25,068 nucleotides of DNA from IMG/VR virus record IMGVR_UViG_3300025138_000325, positions 1 to 25,068 of that record; one strand, 5' to 3'. This DNA comes from a virus. Of this stretch, positions 9,678 through 17,836 are shown piece by piece. The position numbers were made by a program, and so were the translations under genes. A model generated the notes under the pieces. That model had not been told where the DNA came from. It was given only the letters and a program-made list of their open reading frames with translations, and did no database searches. How positions within the stretch are numbered: position 1 is the first letter of the stretch; each line of letters begins with the position of its first letter.

Positions 9678-11884
9678 GCAAAAACTACCTCCACACTCAT
9701 TCCTAATATTTTAATTGGCAAAGGATCATCTTGAGATAATGTAACTGTTGGACTTTGACTATAACCTAAAAAGAAAAATTCTTTTTTTGCAGTTACAGGT
9801 GTTAGGTCAGAACCACCAGTGAAGTTAACTTGTTGGACTACTAAAGATTTAGAGGTTGTGTCTGCAGCTTTTACAGTCAAATCTAAAGCAGAATTAATAT
9901 CAATGATGGCTCTTGAGATTCTTCTTGGAAGTCCTGTTAATGGACCTTCTGGTAATTCTTTATCTATCGGCATAGTTTCAATAATAGGTATATAGTTAAA
10001 TCCAATTTTTACTCCACTTGCTCTTGGCGAATTTAATGTAATAGTATCTGCAGCAGTAACAGTAAACGCACCTAATGAGCTATTACCTTCTACTGCATTA
10101 ATAGATTCATTTGTATAGATACCATTTACAGAATGTAAAAGTCCTTTGACTATTGTAACAGCAGCATCATTTGCTGGAGTGGCTGCTAAGTTTTTATCTA
10201 AGTTAAGATCATAAGATCCACTACCATTATTAGTTACAGCTTGAATAGTATATTCAGTAGCATTTCCTGCAATAGTAAATGTTTCATTAATTTTTGGATC
10301 TGATGTAAATCCATCTATTTTAACAACAGCTCCAGATTGACTACCACCTTGTACTAATGGTGTTCCTCTTTGACTAACTGTTGATGTTGTTTGCATATCT
10401 AATGTAATACTATCATCATCTCCAAATTTTTCTAGTGTATATACTGTAGATCCATTTAATTGTCTTTTAACACTACATACTAAAAATTCATTTAATGTAA
10501 TTACTGATTGATACAAGTCATTTTCTTTAGTTGTCCATAGACCCCATCCTGCTATTTTTTCATCTCTTACAGAATGAAACATAGCCATTGTTCCTGGTAG
10601 TGTAGTTCCATTGTTTAAAAAGAAAGCATATTGTTCTGGTCTAGTAAAGTTACCTTTTATAATAGCTACTTGTTTAGGGTTATCAATTAGATGTTGTGCA
10701 AGAATTGATACCGAAGTTGATTTATAACCATCTTCAATATCAGAATAAATAAACTCTCTAACAGCTTTACCGTTTTTTTGAATAAATCCTGCTGCTTGAT
10801 CAAACATAACAGGAGCTGTTCTACTAATACCATAAGGTGTTTGTCTTAATACTGACACATTACCAGGAGTAATAGTATTGTCATTAGCTCTTGGAATGTA
10901 ATATTCTCCACCATCTGTAAATACTTGTAAGTCTTTACCAGATAATAAATGTCTAACTTCATTAACTTCTGAACCTGCAATATCTAAATCTATAGCTTCA
11001 TCAGCTTCACCAGATCCAGTACTAAAATTAAAGTACTCAGATATTCTAGATCCTAATATTCCAGCAGGTCTAGATTTTAAACCACCTAACCAAAGTCTAT
11101 TACTATGAAAAGTAACAGCTTGTGGGAATCCTTGTTTAGTAGATATAGCTTGTTCTGCCCAATCATGATGAGGACCAGTACTACCCATATCTTCTATAAT
11201 AGTTATAGTAACTACTGTAGCAGAAGTAAAACCAGTTATCTTACCTTGTTTTTTATTAATCTCTATATAGTCGCCAACTTGATTACTTGTAAATGAACTT
11301 GCACTAGCAGTTACTGTTTTACCAGTACCTGTACTATGAGCAGATAAACTAACGCTAGTTGAACTAGAAGCATATTTAAAAAATGGTCTAGTTGTTTTAT
11401 TAACACCACTTACAGTTACTGAATCATCATCATCAAATGCAAATGCTGATACTGTAAATGTACTTGCAGAACTTCTAAATATTTTTCTTGTTTCATTATC
11501 TCTATGAGTAATAAAAATAGTATCACCAAATTGAGCAAAATTTAATTCAAACAATTGAGCTGTAGTCCAATTACAATTGCTTGTAGTATTTGATACTAAT
11601 GCAGTACCACTAATATTATAAACATCTAGTCTTTGATTAGATAAAACTATAATAGCTATTTCATCATCAGAAAAAACAAATGGAATTAATCTAGATTCAG
11701 CAGGTAATGTTGCTAGGTAAGTAGTACCTGGTCTTCTCATTAAACCACCTTCTGCTAATAATGCAAAGTTTCTACATTGCTTAGCACCATTAGTATAAGC
11801 AGGTGTATCTATTCTAGTAGCTAGTAGTGGGTTAAGCTCTCCAGAAGAAAAATTGGTTAATACAGTTTTTAATGTTCTTGCCAT
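9674..11884 (-). CDS. Tail tubular protein B / tail nozzle
   Basis: 736 aa. The N-terminus carries the hallmark of T7 gp12-type nozzle proteins at about residues 11-57: NFSSGELNPLL, R-x-D-x2-Y-x-NGAK, then LLAEGGLMRRPGTTYL. The rest is beta-rich with long Ser/Thr/Gly stretches, as expected of the propeller and fibre-dock domains. The nozzle closes the portal-tail channel and holds the fibres. It starts by sharing bases with the stop of the adaptor gene (TAATG), so the two are translated in tandem as in T7-like phages. The length is close to that of T7 gp12 (about 794 aa). Confidence 0.88.
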   Translation of the reverse strand: MARTLKTVLTNFSSGELNPLLATRIDTPAYTNGAKQCRNFALLAEGGLMRRPGTTYLATLPAESRLIPFVFSDDEIAIIVLSNQRLDVYNISGTALVSNTTSNCNWTTAQLFELNFAQFGDTIFITHRDNETRKIFRSSASTFTVSAFAFDDDDSVTVSGVNKTTRPFFKYASSSTSVSLSAHSTGTGKTVTASASSFTSNQVGDYIEINKKQGKITGFTSATVVTITIIEDMGSTGPHHDWAEQAISTKQGFPQAVTFHSNRLWLGGLKSRPAGILGSRISEYFNFSTGSGEADEAIDLDIAGSEVNEVRHLLSGKDLQVFTDGGEYYIPRANDNTITPGNVSVLRQTPYGISRTAPVMFDQAAGFIQKNGKAVREFIYSDIEDGYKSTSVSILAQHLIDNPKQVAIIKGNFTRPEQYAFFLNNGTTLPGTMAMFHSVRDEKIAGWGLWTTKENDLYQSVITLNEFLVCSVKRQLNGSTVYTLEKFGDDDSITLDMQTTSTVSQRGTPLVQGGSQSGAVVKIDGFTSDPKINETFTIAGNATEYTIQAVTNNGSGSYDLNLDKNLAATPANDAAVTIVKGLLHSVNGIYTNESINAVEGNSSLGAFTVTAADTITLNSPRASGVKIGFNYIPIIETMPIDKELPEGPLTGLPRRISRAIIDINSALDLTVKAADTTSKSLVVQQVNFTGGSDLTPVTAKKEFFFLGYSQSPTVTLSQDDPLPIKILGMSVEVVFA

Positions 11885-12483
11885 TATGCATCAGTTCTCG
11901 TAGAGTTTCTTAGATTGATAAATCTAGAAGTATCTAATTTTCTTGTAGTTACTTCTGCTGTATCTATATTTTTAGATATTAAAAATTGTCTATCAGACAT
12001 TTGTTTAAATTGATTTATCATACCAGCATCTCTAGCAACTGAACCTGCAAATAAAGAAGCTAAGTCATATTCTAAAGCTAATCTAAAATGAGGTGGAAAA
12101 TAATCTTCTTCTACTCTGTAAATATAATCTAATACTAAACTATGACCTGCACCATAAGTATTAACATAAATCATATTCTTATATCTTGTATAAGGAATAA
12201 TATAATCGTTAACTGTTAATGTATTAATTTGTAAGACTCCAGGATCAGCAGGTAGCTGATAAGCAAATTCATATCTTCCTACTGGAGCTGTTGATAATAA
12301 TGATAATGTTTTTTGATTAGTAGCAAATTTCCATCTATGTCTTGTTAAAGAAGCTTGTAAAATATCTTCATAAACATTTGAAGCAACTAAAGCTTCTGTA
12401 GATCCATCTGTAAAAGAAGATATAGGTTGAGCACCTATCATTACTAAAGCTCTTGCACATATATCTACTTTTGATGTCGCCAT
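11884..12483 (-). CDS. Tail tubular protein A / tail adaptor (T7 gp11-like)
   Basis: 199 aa, close to T7 gp11 (196 aa). The N-terminus has the conserved helix ICARALVMIGAQPISSF, then ALVASNVYEDILQASLTRHRWKFA, a 'YQLPADPGVLQI' strand and LALEYDLASLFAGSVARD near residue 140. These are all recognisable features of the gp11/Gp4-type adaptor that forms the ring between portal and nozzle. It is followed directly by the nozzle gene. It is separated from the upstream capsid pair by a GC-rich hairpin (12494-12530), which may set its expression below that of the capsid. Confidence 0.88.
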   Translation of the reverse strand: MATSKVDICARALVMIGAQPISSFTDGSTEALVASNVYEDILQASLTRHRWKFATNQKTLSLLSTAPVGRYEFAYQLPADPGVLQINTLTVNDYIIPYTRYKNMIYVNTYGAGHSLVLDYIYRVEEDYFPPHFRLALEYDLASLFAGSVARDAGMINQFKQMSDRQFLISKNIDTAEVTTRKLDTSRFINLRNSTRTDA

Positions 12484-12493
12484 AATTTATTTA

Positions 12494-12530
12494 ATTTTGT
12501 AATGAGGGCGAAATAAATCGCCCCCAAAAT
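12494..12530 (-). terminator. GC-rich hairpin between capsid and tail genes, possible attenuator
   Basis: GGGCGA (12506-12511) pairs perfectly with TCGCCC (12518-12523) across a six-base loop. An outer ATTTTG/CAAAAT pair (12494-12499 with 12525-12530) extends it. It is by far the most GC-rich spot in this gap and lies just after the capsid and 83-aa genes. T7 has its partial late terminator after gene 10, at the same place. No clean U-run follows on the minus strand, so partial termination or RNA processing is more likely than full termination. Confidence 0.45.
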
Positions 12531-12539
12531 TTTAGTGTA

Positions 12540-12791
12540 TTATGCTAAGACAGCAGTTGTAATTGCTGCTGCACCAGTAGCTGATGTTATTACTAACATG
12601 TCTACTGCAATTGTTCCACCTATACCAGATGTACAAATGATAATATCACCTTGTTTAACTTCATCTTTTGCAGCTAAGAAGTAATCAGAGTTATCGATAG
12701 TACCGATAGCATCTCCATCTATATAGAAGAATACTGAATTACCACCTGCTTCTGCAATCTTTTTGATTGGGTTGTCAGTTGCGTATGCCAT
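12540..12791 (-). CDS. Small virion-associated protein, possible capsid decoration protein
   Basis: 83 aa, Ala/Gly/Ile/Thr-rich with little charge. It has a short charged N-terminus (MAYATDNPIKKIAEAGG), a YIDGDAIGTIDNSDYF centre and alternating small and hydrophobic residues to the end, suggesting a compact beta fold. It lies between the major capsid gene and the tail adaptor gene, with only 14 bases separating it from the capsid start-proximal gene's stop. In related marine podoviruses a small protein of this shape often follows the capsid gene and is found in virions. I recognise the position and general look, not a defined family, so decoration is an inference. Confidence 0.55.
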   Translation of the reverse strand: MAYATDNPIKKIAEAGGNSVFFYIDGDAIGTIDNSDYFLAAKDEVKQGDIIICTSGIGGTIAVDMLVITSATGAAAITTAVLA

Positions 12792-12805
12792 ATATTATGC
12801 TCCTA

Positions 12806-13636
12806 TTATTCTGCACATTTTTGAACTCTAATACCATTGCCATCAACTAATGTACCACCTATGCTAAGCATAGAAGTAATTAAGTGAGAAACCTTTTCTG
12901 GTATGTAGTTCACTTCAGTTTTAACATCAGAACCTATTCCTAAGCCCAGTGATGATTTGTGGAAAGCTACAGTATGTCTATCAGTAGAACCAGAAGTTTC
13001 TAGTCCACTGTGTACAAACCATAAGAATCCTAACCATCTTTTTGCAGTCATTCCTCCAGCATATGGAAGCTCACCTTCGCCTACATATTCTACTCTAGAG
13101 AATTGATCTAATGCCAGTAGATCAGACCATTGTTTTGGTCCTACTACCCAGTATCTTTGGTTATCATCTGGAAGATCATTAGTATTGAAAAGTTCCATCA
13201 TAGCTGTTGCTTTGCCAAGATTCATTCCAGTACCTGTTCCAGTTGAGTTGTTCGCAAGAGTCGTAGCTCCATTCATAATCCCAGTTAATACACTGTCAGT
13301 TTTTCTACCTAAAGCGTATGCTGCAGATTGTGCAACTATTTGTCTTTCGTCAATGTTTACCTTTAACTCGTCTAGCTTGTCAACGTAATCAGCTGCATAG
13401 TAATCAGTTAAAGTTGCTGACACATTACTGTGTGAAAGATCCATTGCTACTACTTCAGCATGTCTTGCTTTAGTATTAGCTGCACCTTTTGCAACTTTCT
13501 GAAACTTAACAGTGTTACCGTTAACACCATTCACAGTTCTTACAAGATTCTTTAACTTAGAACCCATTCTTTGGTAAGCCATGTGAACTTCTGCTTCAAA
13601 CTGAGTAATAAAGGCATTTGTTATTGATGTTGCCAT
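12806..13636 (-). CDS. Major capsid protein (HK97-fold)
   Basis: 276 aa. The pattern fits the phage capsid family found in many marine podoviruses: helical N-terminus (ITNAFITQFEAEVHMAYQRMGSKL), a VNGNTVKFQKVAKG strand, an E-loop-like AMDLSHSNVSATLTDYYAADYVDKLD, a long spine-helix region (QSAAYALGRKTDSVLTGI), WVVGPKQWSDLLALDQFSRV, and a C-terminal strand cluster ending in GIRVQKCAE. It follows the scaffold gene and precedes the tail genes. RBS AAAGGA lies 7 bases before the ATG. A 146-base non-coding leader precedes it, the longest gap inside the virion block, suggesting its own promoter or processing site. It forms the icosahedral shell. Confidence 0.85.
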   Translation of the reverse strand: MATSITNAFITQFEAEVHMAYQRMGSKLKNLVRTVNGVNGNTVKFQKVAKGAANTKARHAEVVAMDLSHSNVSATLTDYYAADYVDKLDELKVNIDERQIVAQSAAYALGRKTDSVLTGIMNGATTLANNSTGTGTGMNLGKATAMMELFNTNDLPDDNQRYWVVGPKQWSDLLALDQFSRVEYVGEGELPYAGGMTAKRWLGFLWFVHSGLETSGSTDRHTVAFHKSSLGLGIGSDVKTEVNYIPEKVSHLITSMLSIGGTLVDGNGIRVQKCAE

Positions 13637-13782
13637 TTTATTGTCCTTTGTTTGTTGTTAAGTTACGTTATTTCCGATTATCTTACAAATGCAGGTTTGT
13701 TATCTAATTAAAGGCAAACATTAAACATTTTTAAGGTCTTGATATAGAAATAGATTTGTTTAATTATTTAAACAACGCACAA
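13637..13782 (-). promoter_or_regulatory. Non-coding leader of the capsid gene
   Basis: 146 bases without a gene, upstream of the capsid start. It contains a perfect inverted repeat GTTTAA-ttat-TTAAAC (13758-13773), a GTTTG/CAAAC pair near 13695-13714, an AT-rich TAAGATAAT box on the minus strand near 13677-13686 and the capsid RBS. An ACGCAC motif copy sits at 13775-13780. A late promoter here is plausible because capsid needs high expression, but no convincing -35 partner is visible. Confidence 0.35.
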
Positions 13783-14046
13783 TTACATCCATACTTTAGG
13801 AATAGTAATTACTTCTCCAAATTCTAAATTACCTTTTTTATCGTAGGAATATGTACCAAACAATGTGATATATGTTTTGGTTTCTTTGTATATCCACATT
13901 TGACTAGATACAGCTTTAGCAGGTTCTTGTTCATCCATATCAGACTTACTAACCCAACCTGTATCACTAATTGCATCTAGCCAATGCAAATCTTTTTTAA
14001 GTTTTTTATACTTAAAATTATTTTTTTGTTTCGTATGCTTTTTCAT
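13783..14046 (-). CDS. Hypothetical protein between scaffold and capsid
   Basis: 87 aa. The first 20 residues are very basic (MKKHTKQKNNFKYKKLKKD). The rest is mixed, with WLDAISDTGWVS, MWIYKETKTYITLFGTYSYD and a beta-hairpin-like end (FGEVITIPKVWM). It starts inside the last codons of the scaffold gene (29-base overlap, different frame). I do not recognise a family. The gene uses ordinary codons and ends cleanly, and the protein has a coherent fold-like composition, so it is probably real. Because of the overlap it is translated from the late message together with the scaffold. A role in head assembly is suggested only by position. Confidence 0.6.
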   Translation of the reverse strand: MKKHTKQKNNFKYKKLKKDLHWLDAISDTGWVSKSDMDEQEPAKAVSSQMWIYKETKTYITLFGTYSYDKKGNLEFGEVITIPKVWM

Positions 14047-14764
14047 ACAGCTCTGTTACACGCTTAATATAACTGTCATCTCTTTTACTTTGATCATAAT
14101 ATCTAGGATCATTCATCATAGATTTAAGATCTCCTAAGTCTGGAGTTACAGATACTTGTGTTGGTGTTGTAGGCATAGGACTATCTTTAGTCATCTTCAT
14201 TATTTCTTCTATTGCTTTTACACCATCAGCTGTTGATGCTATACTTGAAAAAGTACTATAAGCTTCTGGTGATAAATTCTTTTTCGACCAAAGCTCAGCA
14301 GCTTCAACTCTTTCTTTAGATGAATCTCCTAACTTTTCCATTTCAACATTTACATCTGGTAAAGTTGCCATTGCATTTGTTACAAAAGCATTAACACCTT
14401 CATCAAATTGTTCTTGAGATAAGCCATTCTTTTTAGCTGTATCTTTCCACCATTGTACTATTTCCATATCATCTGATACAGATACATCTACATTTTCTGG
14501 AAGTTCTGGAACATTGACTTTATATTCTTCTGGTGTTTTACCAAGTCTTTCTTGTTCTAAATCTTGTCTAACTTGTTTAGACAGATCTTCTGTTCTTGAG
14601 CCTAATTTTTTCTCAAGAGCATTATAACTTGAAGCTAAGTTTTCTAAGTTAACTTCTTTTCTATCAGCATCCCAAAATTTATCTTGTACAAATTCTGGTT
14701 TATCGCTTACAGTTTGCTCTTGTGCTTCTGTGGCGATTGGTGCTGTTGCATTATCATCTACCAT
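14018..14764 (-). CDS. Capsid scaffolding protein
   Basis: 248 aa, acidic, dominated by charged helices. It has a flexible Ala/Thr/Glu N-terminus, PEFVQDKFWDADRKEVNLENLASSYNALEKKLG (about residues 23-55), a long coiled-coil-prone KQVRQDLEQERLGKTPEEY stretch, and a C-terminal helix in which basic and acidic residues alternate (YIKRVTELYEKAYETKK), as scaffolds use to grip the capsid protein. This is the usual scaffold pattern in T7-like marine phages. It sits between the portal block and the capsid gene, as in T7 (gp9 before gp10). Good RBS (AAAGGAG). It overlaps the upstream gene by 11 bases. Confidence 0.8.
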   Translation of the reverse strand: MVDDNATAPIATEAQEQTVSDKPEFVQDKFWDADRKEVNLENLASSYNALEKKLGSRTEDLSKQVRQDLEQERLGKTPEEYKVNVPELPENVDVSVSDDMEIVQWWKDTAKKNGLSQEQFDEGVNAFVTNAMATLPDVNVEMEKLGDSSKERVEAAELWSKKNLSPEAYSTFSSIASTADGVKAIEEIMKMTKDSPMPTTPTQVSVTPDLGDLKSMMNDPRYYDQSKRDDSYIKRVTELYEKAYETKK

Positions 14765-15035
14765 CTTGTTCTCCTTTTTTTATTCTTGTTTGTATTACAC
14801 CTGCAAGGAATCTCATTCCTTCTAAATGAAATAATCCATTGCTGTCTATATTTGGACCAGCAACTGCTTCAGTTGTAATTGATTTAATATACTCAAGAAT
14901 TTTTTTTCCATCTTCACCCTTGAATACACCTGCAAAAGTTTTATTAAGATTACGTTCAACTTCGTCTTCTCTAACGTAACCATCAATAGATCTTGCAGGA
15001 ATTGGTCTTTTTTCTTTAAGTCCATCCCAGCTCAT
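14754..15035 (-). CDS. Bbp19-like phage protein
   Basis: 93 aa. The central part, TFAGVFKGEDGKKILEYIKSIT followed by NGLFHLEGMRFLAGVIQTRI (residues about 33-85), matches the pattern I recall for the Bbp19 family: an F-x2-VF...G...VL-x-YL helix followed by an EG-R helix. Small proteins of this family are common next to portal and scaffold genes in podoviruses. The function is not established. The start is coupled to the stop of the 56-aa gene (TAATG) with GAGG just upstream. Its end overlaps the scaffold start. A structural or assembly role is likely from context. Confidence 0.65.
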   Translation of the reverse strand: MSWDGLKEKRPIPARSIDGYVREDEVERNLNKTFAGVFKGEDGKKILEYIKSITTEAVAGPNIDSNGLFHLEGMRFLAGVIQTRIKKGEQDGR

Positions 15036-15205
15036 TATGACCTCGCAGTTTTTTTAGCAGCTGTAGATAGTTTTGCAAAATGGAATAAAGGTTTACTTGT
15101 TTTGCTATGTGTAGCTCCAGTATGTAATTTACCATTTGACATTTTATGACTACTACCTTTATGTTCTTTACCATTTCGAAAATAGTGTTTCATATTTTTT
15201 CCCAT
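15035..15205 (-). CDS. Small basic hypothetical protein
   Basis: 56 aa, starting MGKNMKHYFRNGKEHKG and ending in KKTARS, rich in Lys, His, Ser and Thr. It is joined to both neighbours by TAATG stop-start overlaps (portal stop at 15207-15205, next start at 15035), which strongly supports translation. Tiny proteins with 'HYF-NGK-HKG...MPNGKLHTGATHS' character occur between portal and scaffold in other marine phages. I know of no function. Its positive charge suggests contact with nucleic acid or an acidic protein. Confidence 0.65.
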   Translation of the reverse strand: MGKNMKHYFRNGKEHKGSSHKMSNGKLHTGATHSKTSKPLFHFAKLSTAAKKTARS

Positions 15206-16755
15206 TATTGTGGTATCTCTCCTTCTTTAGGTGCAGTTTGTAACTGACTAATCTGTTGTACTATTTGCTTTTGTTCTTCTTCATCACGAATAAGTTTTTC
15301 AGGCAAATTCATTTTCTCAGCTAGATACTTAGCAGTTTCATTTTGATTAACAATAACATTAATCATTTGTGGACCAAAAGTACCTGCAATAATTTCGTTA
15401 AATCTATTTACATCAGAAACATCTTGCATATGTTGAGCTTGAGCTAATGGTGATCTAGCTCCTATCTTAACTTCTCTACCATTAACTTTAGGTAATTCTA
15501 TTCTACCTTGTTTAGATAATATTCTAATAATTCTTTTTAATAATGGATGTATAAATTCAGATTGTAATCTTCCAAAAGAAGAACCTATCTGTCTTGATAG
15601 ATCTGCCATTCTTTCAGAAACTTCTGTTGCTGTCATTGGAGTTCCTTCTGGTCTTCCAAGAGCTTCCATGTATAAAGCTTTTTTAATATTTTGCCTCATA
15701 TCATTTAATACTAATTGAGCTACATCAAAATTAGATGCAGATTGAATTGCACTTAATCCTCTTGATCCTGGAGCTACTGGTATTAAAGATCCAGGTACTA
15801 ACGCTATGTTGTCTGGATTAATTACACCATCATCTTCATAAGTATAAACTCCAGATACTGACATCTGTGCATTTTGTAATATTAACTCAACAGTTAAGTT
15901 ACAAGTTTTAATAGCTCCCATTGCATTAAATATTGGTCCTCTACCATAAACTTCACCAGATGCTTTATTCCATCTAAATACTAAGTAAGGATTAGATCCT
16001 TCACCTTCATATTCTTCTTCAAAGATAACTGCTTTAGGATTATCTAATACTACACAGTATTTATATTTTTCTACATTTTCTTCATAAATTTTATATACAG
16101 CTTCTATAATTGTTAATTCTTTTTTTTGTTGAAGCAAATCAAAATTTTCTGGCATTACAGCTTTAGGATATAAAACTTTAATGTGTTCTGGTTTTACTTT
16201 TCTAGTTCTATATACTGTATCAATCTTTCCATCTGGTCCATTTAATAAACATACTTTAGGTAATGGTACAGCTGTAAATTTTACAGGATTAATAGCATCA
16301 CCTTCTTCAACTAACATACATCCAGTACCAACAGCAAGATCCATAAATGATTCGTGTACTTCTTGATTGAAGTTTGAGTTTTGTAATACTTCAAAAACGT
16401 ATTCTGTAATTTTATCTAACTGTAAATTAACTTGTGATTTTTGCTCATCTGGTATTTCAACACCTGCTTGAAAATCTGCCCATCTTGCAAATGTAGGTAC
16501 GATACCAGATTGCAATCTTGATGCAAATTCTTGTACACCTACTACAGCAGTTTCATCAAAAATTTTATCAGTTCTTCTTTGTCCTGGCGATTCATCATAA
16601 AAAGATTCTCTATTAGGTAAACAATACTCATAAGCTTCTTCAAACTTTTCTCTCCAATGATCTTTAACAGATACAGCTTCTTTATATTTTTCTAAGATAG
16701 CATTTGCTTTATCTGATGTATTTACTGATGGTGTAGTGTCTACTGTATAATCCAT
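15205..16755 (-). CDS. Portal / head-tail connector protein (T7 gp8-like)
   Basis: 516 aa, close to T7 gp8 (536 aa). Residues 30-100 carry the family signature: HWREKFEEAYEYCLPNR, a SPGQRRTDKIFDETAV segment, and FASRLQSGIVP followed by W. The clip and stem region follows. Near residues 355-405 there is GRPEGTPMTATEVSERMADL and a long helix ending in HPLLKRIIRIL, conserved in head-tail connector proteins. The twelve-subunit ring at one vertex is the DNA gateway and docks terminase. The gene sits between the lysine-rich protein genes and the Bbp19/scaffold/capsid block. Its RBS is weak, and a small hairpin (16779-16798) lies in its leader. Confidence 0.9.
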   Translation of the reverse strand: MDYTVDTTPSVNTSDKANAILEKYKEAVSVKDHWREKFEEAYEYCLPNRESFYDESPGQRRTDKIFDETAVVGVQEFASRLQSGIVPTFARWADFQAGVEIPDEQKSQVNLQLDKITEYVFEVLQNSNFNQEVHESFMDLAVGTGCMLVEEGDAINPVKFTAVPLPKVCLLNGPDGKIDTVYRTRKVKPEHIKVLYPKAVMPENFDLLQQKKELTIIEAVYKIYEENVEKYKYCVVLDNPKAVIFEEEYEGEGSNPYLVFRWNKASGEVYGRGPIFNAMGAIKTCNLTVELILQNAQMSVSGVYTYEDDGVINPDNIALVPGSLIPVAPGSRGLSAIQSASNFDVAQLVLNDMRQNIKKALYMEALGRPEGTPMTATEVSERMADLSRQIGSSFGRLQSEFIHPLLKRIIRILSKQGRIELPKVNGREVKIGARSPLAQAQHMQDVSDVNRFNEIIAGTFGPQMINVIVNQNETAKYLAEKMNLPEKLIRDEEEQKQIVQQISQLQTAPKEGEIPQ

Positions 16756-16778
16756 TATTTTTTATTCCACTTGTTTTT

Positions 16779-16798
16779 AAGTTTTACAATAAAAACTT
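16779..16798 (-). other. AT-rich hairpin in the portal leader
   Basis: AAGTTTT (16779-16785) and AAAACTT (16792-16798) are perfect complements around a six-base loop, in the 73-base gap between the DUF5872-like gene and the portal gene. It has no GC-rich stem, so it is a weak terminator candidate at best and may only shape the portal leader. Confidence 0.3.
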
Positions 16799-16828
16799 TT
16801 ATTTTCATAATTATTTTAGTTATATATT

Positions 16829-17206
16829 TCATCTTCTAAATCTCTTAGTTTTCGCTGCGATACTTCTTGGTTGTTTAACGAATTGTTTTCCCTTTTTGTT
16901 TCCACGTGCTTTAGCAGCGTTAGTTGCTGATTTTTCTTTAGCCGTAAGAGCCTTCCAAGCTTTCTTAGGTAAATATCTTCGTTTGCCTTCTGATTTTTTA
17001 CCACTGCTTGTTTGCCATTTTTGTTTTCCCCATTTGCTGAGTTTGTTTGATGAAGACTTAGATCCTCTATAGCCTCCACCTGCTTTCTTATAAATCTTTG
17101 TAGCAAGTTGCATAGCCCTAGCACTGTGTTTGCCCCCCATTTTTGCTTTGGCTTGAGCTTTAGCTCTTGCCCATAAAGCAGGTTTAGTTTTTTTTGCAAC
17201 AGCCAT
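16829..17206 (-). CDS. Lysine-rich DUF5872-like protein
   Basis: 125 aa with about one third Lys or Arg. Key segments are KPALWARAKAQAKAKMGGKHSARAMQLATKIYKKAGGGY (residues 7-45), GKRRYLPKKAWKALTAKEKSATNAAK (about 74-98) and a KQFVKQPRSIA tail. The helix with KAGGGY and the 'YLPKKAW..LT..E..ATN' segment match what I remember as DUF5872, known from marine phages and from large algal viruses. The extreme charge suggests DNA binding or condensation. The start overlaps the stop of the next gene upstream (TAATG). A reading frame shifted by one base (16816-17199) is also open but gives an implausible protein. Confidence 0.7.
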   Translation of the reverse strand: MAVAKKTKPALWARAKAQAKAKMGGKHSARAMQLATKIYKKAGGGYRGSKSSSNKLSKWGKQKWQTSSGKKSEGKRRYLPKKAWKALTAKEKSATNAAKARGNKKGKQFVKQPRSIAAKTKRFRR

Positions 17207-17481
17207 TAAGATTTTTTCTTATTGTTGTTTGCAAAACTTCTTGCTGCAGCCACACTACCAAAGCCCCAAGCTTTTAATGCTAAAGCTTTTCTAGTTGGTC
17301 TGCCTTTACTATCCTTCATTGGTCCTTTCATTCCTGCAAACCTTGCAGCAAAAGAAACCCTTCGAGGATTCTTACCTTTTTTAACTGGTGCTTTTAAGTT
17401 AGATCCATCTTTACGTTTAAAGAAAGCTCTACCTCTAGCATTCAGTCCACCTTTAGGATTCTGATATACCTTTGCTACCAT
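17206..17481 (-). CDS. Lysine-rich DUF6321-like protein
   Basis: 91 aa, very basic. The protein is almost entirely a conserved-looking block: NPKGGLNARGRAFFKRKDGSNL, then KNPRRVSFAARFAGMKGPMKD, then GRPTRKALALKAWGFGSVAAARSFA. I recognise this pattern as DUF6321, found in marine phages and some large eukaryotic viruses. No function is established. Coupled to both neighbours by TAATG junctions. Together with the following DUF5872-like gene it forms a pair of small, highly cationic proteins next to the portal, which could bind packaged DNA. That role is inference from charge and location. Confidence 0.7.
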   Translation of the reverse strand: MVAKVYQNPKGGLNARGRAFFKRKDGSNLKAPVKKGKNPRRVSFAARFAGMKGPMKDSKGRPTRKALALKAWGFGSVAAARSFANNNKKKS

Positions 17482-17678
17482 TATCCAAAGAAACCTCTAC
17501 CACCTGCTTGACCAAATAATGATCTAGAACCAATAACTCCTTTAGCAACTTTCTTGCTATAAGTTTCTTGTTGTTTTTTTAATTCAGCAGCTCGTCTTTC
17601 TTCTGCTGCTCTAGCTTCTGCGATTGCAGGATCTGCTCTTGGTGCTGGTGGTGGACTTGGTTTAAATATTGAACCCAT
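17481..17678 (-). CDS. Small Pro/Ala-rich structural-type protein
   Basis: 65 aa. The N-terminus is proline-rich (MGSIFKPSPPPAPRADP), residues 18-45 form an Ala/Glu/Arg coiled coil (AIAEARAAEERRAAELKKQQE), and the end is Gly-rich (IGSRSLFGQAGGRGFFG). Small proteins with this three-part layout are very common near portal genes in tailed phages, although their function is generally unassigned. Coupled to the preceding 52-aa gene by TAATG and to the DUF6321-like gene by another TAATG. I regard it as a real, probably virion-associated, protein. Confidence 0.65.
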   Translation of the reverse strand: MGSIFKPSPPPAPRADPAIAEARAAEERRAAELKKQQETYSKKVAKGVIGSRSLFGQAGGRGFFG

Positions 17679-17836
17679 TATAACTCCTCATCATCCATAT
17701 CATGTAAATCTTGAGAAGTTAACGAACCCATATTAGCTTCCATTTCTCTTAAAAGATCATCTTCTTGTTCATGAAGATCTCTCATTTCATCAATGATTTC
17801 TTGTACAGATTTTTGTTTCTTTTCAATTTTTGACAT
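17678..17836 (-). CDS. Small acidic coiled-coil protein
   Basis: 52 aa. After a basic start (MSKIEKKQKSV) the protein is a single acidic helix, with heptad-like spacing in IIDEMRDLHEQEDDLLREMEANM and an acidic tail ending DMDDEEL. It begins inside the end of the 141-aa gene (14-base overlap) and ends with a TAATG junction to the next gene. These couplings and the clean frame support translation. Its acidic character next to two highly basic proteins is notable and could mean a partner or chaperone role, but there is no direct evidence. Confidence 0.6.
   Translation of the reverse strand: MSKIEKKQKSVQEIIDEMRDLHEQEDDLLREMEANMGSLTSQDLHDMDDEEL

Noticed and set aside
16816-17199. 127-codon minus-strand frame overlapping the DUF5872-like gene
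   Set aside because: It is the one-base-shifted shadow of a lysine-rich gene. The 125-aa frame has the TAATG coupling and a recognisable family pattern; this one has neither.
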